A DNA stretch of 64,000 bases from Treponema vincentii (GTDB lineage Bacteria > Spirochaetota > Spirochaetia > Treponematales > Treponemataceae): the NCBI RefSeq assembly GCF_010365865.1, contig NZ_CP048020.1, forward strand, positions 1,488,001 to 1,552,000, written 5' to 3'. Within the stretch, counting starts at the first letter, position 1, and every line of letters begins with the position of its first letter. The notes under the pieces are model-generated. The model was not told the origin of the DNA, did no database searches, and was given only the letters and a program-made list of their open reading frames with translations. Position numbers and translations under genes: made by a program. This document shows, piece by piece, positions 62,261-64,000 of this stretch.

Positions 62261-63651
62261 AACGCTTTTATGATATCATTGTGATTGGAGCGGGACCCGC
62301 CGGTATGGCTGCCGCTCTTGCCGCCGCCGAAAAAGCTCCGCAGTGCAGCATCGCACTGATAGAGCGGGAAGAGCATATCGGCGGTATTTTAAAGCAGTGC
62401 ATTCACGACGGCTTCGGACTTATTCGGTTTAAAGAGCGGCTGACCGGTCCCGAATATGCATGGCGGTACCGCGATATGCTCGCTCAGCATTCCAACATCG
62501 ACATATTCGTATCCACCTTTGTTATCCGTATCGTGCAGCAGAACGGCGGCGGCTTTGAACTGACCTTTACCAATCCGAAAAACGGCATTTTTACCCTTTC
62601 CTGCACGGCGCTCATTTCCGCAACGGGTTGCAGAGAACGTACCGACCGGCAGGTGTTTATCCATGGCGACCGGCCTTCGGGCGTATTCACCGCAGGGCAG
62701 GCGCAAGCCTTTATCAATTTAAAAGGGTATCTGCCCGGCAAGCGGTTTGTCATTTTGGGCAGCGGAGACATCGGGCTTATTATGGCGCGGCGGCTCACCC
62801 TCGAAACCGCAAGTGTCGGCGGCAGTGTGGAAGGTGTCTACGAGGTAAAAAGCGAACCGTCGGGACTTACCCGCAATATTGTGCAATGCCTTGAAGACTA
62901 CGGTATTCCGCTCCACCTTTCTACGACGGTGAGCGCCTTGCACGGGGCAGGACGCTTGGAGGGCGTAACCGTTACGCAGGTTGACGGACGGATGCAGCCG
63001 GTCGCCGATACGGAGCGGTATATCCCCTGCGACACCCTCATTTTGAGCGTCGGGCTTATCCCCGAAAACGACATCCTCGACAGTCTCGCGCCGAAAATGG
63101 ATACGCGGACAAAGGGACCGCAGGTTAATCAATATATGGAAACAACCGTACCGGGACTTTTCTCCTGTGGGAATGCCCTGCACGTCAATGACCTCGTAGA
63201 CTATGTTTCCGAATCGGGCAGTATTGCCGGGGAACAGGCTGCCTTACTCTGCAGCGGAACAGCGTTTGAAGGCAATACCGCCTCAGAAAGAGCTGCGGCA
63301 ACGGAAATACAGCCGGCGGCGCAGGCTGAGCTATGTAAAAATCCTGCTGAAATTCCCATCTATGCCGATAAAACGCTGCTATACCAAACACCCGCCCGCA
63401 TCGCACCGGACGGGAAGCAGGCGGTTCTGTACTTCCGGTCTGCGGCACAGCGGGAGCAAGCGGTATTGACAATTAGAGCGGAAACAAAAACAGGCTCAAA
63501 GACTCTTTTCAAAAAAACATTCCGGTTGTTAAAACCGCCGGAGATGGAACGGATTATCGTGGATACCGCATCGATACCGGCCTACACGCAGCAACTGTCT
63601 GTTTCGTTGACAGACGCAGAACCGGCGCATCAGGCAAAGGAGGCTGAATGA
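62257..63651 (+). CDS. NAD(P)/FAD-dependent oxidoreductase partner of the GlpA-like protein
   Basis: This 464-aa protein is of the pyridine-nucleotide disulfide reductase-like class: FAD motif IIVIGAGPAGMAAALAA at the N terminus, EHIGGILKQCIHDGFGL, a second Rossmann motif FVILGSGDIGLIMARRL, and the C-terminal FAD site GLFSCGNALHVNDLVDYVSESG. The last about 110 residues form an extra beta-rich tail. The arrangement GlpA-like, this protein, DUF1667 is a recurrent operon in anaerobes, where it takes the place of GlpBC as electron acceptor. ATGA overlap on both sides indicates coupling. Confidence 0.87.
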   Translation: MKRFYDIIVIGAGPAGMAAALAAAEKAPQCSIALIEREEHIGGILKQCIHDGFGLIRFKERLTGPEYAWRYRDMLAQHSNIDIFVSTFVIRIVQQNGGGFELTFTNPKNGIFTLSCTALISATGCRERTDRQVFIHGDRPSGVFTAGQAQAFINLKGYLPGKRFVILGSGDIGLIMARRLTLETASVGGSVEGVYEVKSEPSGLTRNIVQCLEDYGIPLHLSTTVSALHGAGRLEGVTVTQVDGRMQPVADTERYIPCDTLILSVGLIPENDILDSLAPKMDTRTKGPQVNQYMETTVPGLFSCGNALHVNDLVDYVSESGSIAGEQAALLCSGTAFEGNTASERAAATEIQPAAQAELCKNPAEIPIYADKTLLYQTPARIAPDGKQAVLYFRSAAQREQAVLTIRAETKTGSKTLFKKTFRLLKPPEMERIIVDTASIPAYTQQLSVSLTDAEPAHQAKEAE

Positions 63652-64000
63652 TCAAAGAGCTGACTTGTATTGCATGCCCGCGCGGCTGTGCATTAACCGT
63701 GACAATCGACGATGCAACGAATATAATAGTAGTAAGCGGAAACAGCTGTCCTAAAGGAATCAGCTACGGCAAACAGGAAGTGCTGTGCCCTATGAGAACG
63801 CTCACCACCACCGTTGCCTGCAAGCCGACTCGGCATAATGGAGAAACGACAGGATTCGGTGAGCCTGAGTTTATTCGCCTGCCGGTAAAAACCGGATGTG
63901 AAATTCCGCTTGAGGAGATGACATCTATGATAGAAAAAATACGCACTATTATCGCCTCCGCGCCGGTGCGATACGGAGACTGTCTTGCCCAGCTTACCAC
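63648..64000 (+). CDS. DUF1667 protein, 3' partial
   Basis: The frame opens at ATG 63648 (ATGA overlap with the previous stop) and runs off the window after 117 residues. It starts IKELTCIACPRGCALTV, with C-x2-C-x3-C (CIACPRGC) and SGNSCPKGISYGKQE, the Cys pattern of DUF1667, then LPVKTGCEIPLEEM. DUF1667 proteins accompany FAD-dependent glycerol-3-phosphate dehydrogenase operons and probably carry an iron-sulfur or metal site. Its C terminus is outside the window. Confidence 0.85.
   Translation, partial: MIKELTCIACPRGCALTVTIDDATNIIVVSGNSCPKGISYGKQEVLCPMRTLTTTVACKPTRHNGETTGFGEPEFIRLPVKTGCEIPLEEMTSMIEKIRTIIASAPVRYGDCLAQLT

Noticed and set aside
1-64000. Reverse transcriptase, avd gene or template repeat for the DGR
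   Set aside because: No frame with RT motifs (such as YxDD in an RT context) and no AAC-rich copy of the variable region was found in the window; they must be elsewhere or absent.
1-64000. tRNA or rRNA genes
   Set aside because: No cloverleaf with the invariant tRNA sequences and no rRNA-like segment was recognised by eye; a covariance scan would be decisive.

Overview
The window looks like a chromosome segment of an oral-type Treponema (spirochaete). The reasons are a troABCD-like metal transporter with a DtxR-type repressor, a DUF4954 protein, a Maf/DUF115 flagellin-modification protein, several Rpn-type genes, a TvpA-like lipoprotein with an FGE/C-type-lectin fold, and many dispersed stem-loop repeats. 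Base composition looks moderate (mid-40s % GC by eye), closer to the T. vincentii/T. medium group than to T. denticola. The species call is inference.

Layout: 0-3 kb, a beta-helix surface protein (5' cut by the window edge) and an Rpn nuclease gene. 3-6.6 kb (minus), a PilZ-like protein, an exported protein, a CDF metal exporter and threonine aldolase. 6.9-11.4 kb (plus), a metal-homeostasis block: DtxR/MntR-type regulator, an intergenic region with three inverted-repeat operators, then the binding protein, ATPase and two permeases. 11.4-18.3 kb (minus), DUF523/TudS-like protein, clpC-mcsB-mcsA (protein-arginine phosphorylation and degradation, no ctsR), a sigma-54 activator and a PsiE/CorC membrane protein. 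18.4-23.7 kb (plus), feoA-feoB-feoC-like iron uptake, then an AtoS/AtoC-type two-component pair. 23.7-34.2 kb (minus), envelope genes: a metalloprotease/propeller/barrel protein, HAD phosphatase, SPOR protein, DUF4954 protein and a FemAB-type transferase. 34.5-43 kb, a small anchored protein, a sugar nucleotidyltransferase, tpiA, L-serine dehydratase (beta gene frameshifted), an AEC permease and a chemoreceptor. 43.2-49.7 kb (plus), a methyltransferase, mazG, miaA, a PpiD/SurA-like chaperone and the Maf-like protein. 50-53 kb, an accessory region with a TvpA-like lipoprotein and a second variable-region fragment. 53.2-56.3 kb, a Na+/solute symporter with a frameshifted gamma-glutamyltranspeptidase. 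56.4-59.2 kb (minus), ComEC and a degenerate class III cyclase. 59.7-64 kb (plus), a GntR/FadR regulator and a glycerol-3-phosphate-dehydrogenase-type flavoprotein operon that runs off the edge.

The most interesting signal is at 50.36-51.08 kb. The 3' end of the lipoprotein gene (50947-51078) and a detached homologous fragment (50455-50583) differ almost only in codon positions 1 and 2 of particular codons: 20 of 25 differing codons keep the third base. This is the signature of adenine-directed mutagenesis of AAC-type codons by a diversity-generating retroelement (DGR). Each block is followed by a two-hairpin element whose stems covary while the loop is nearly conserved; two more copies of that element occur at 50721 and 59333. 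No reverse transcriptase or template repeat was seen in the window.

A second theme is several families of dispersed, structured repeats whose stems differ by compensatory changes. They sit inside operons (tro), in leaders, and even form the 3' ends of genes. A third is that three genes carry apparent +1 expansions of five-base G or C runs, one of them also with a 4-bp tandem duplication.
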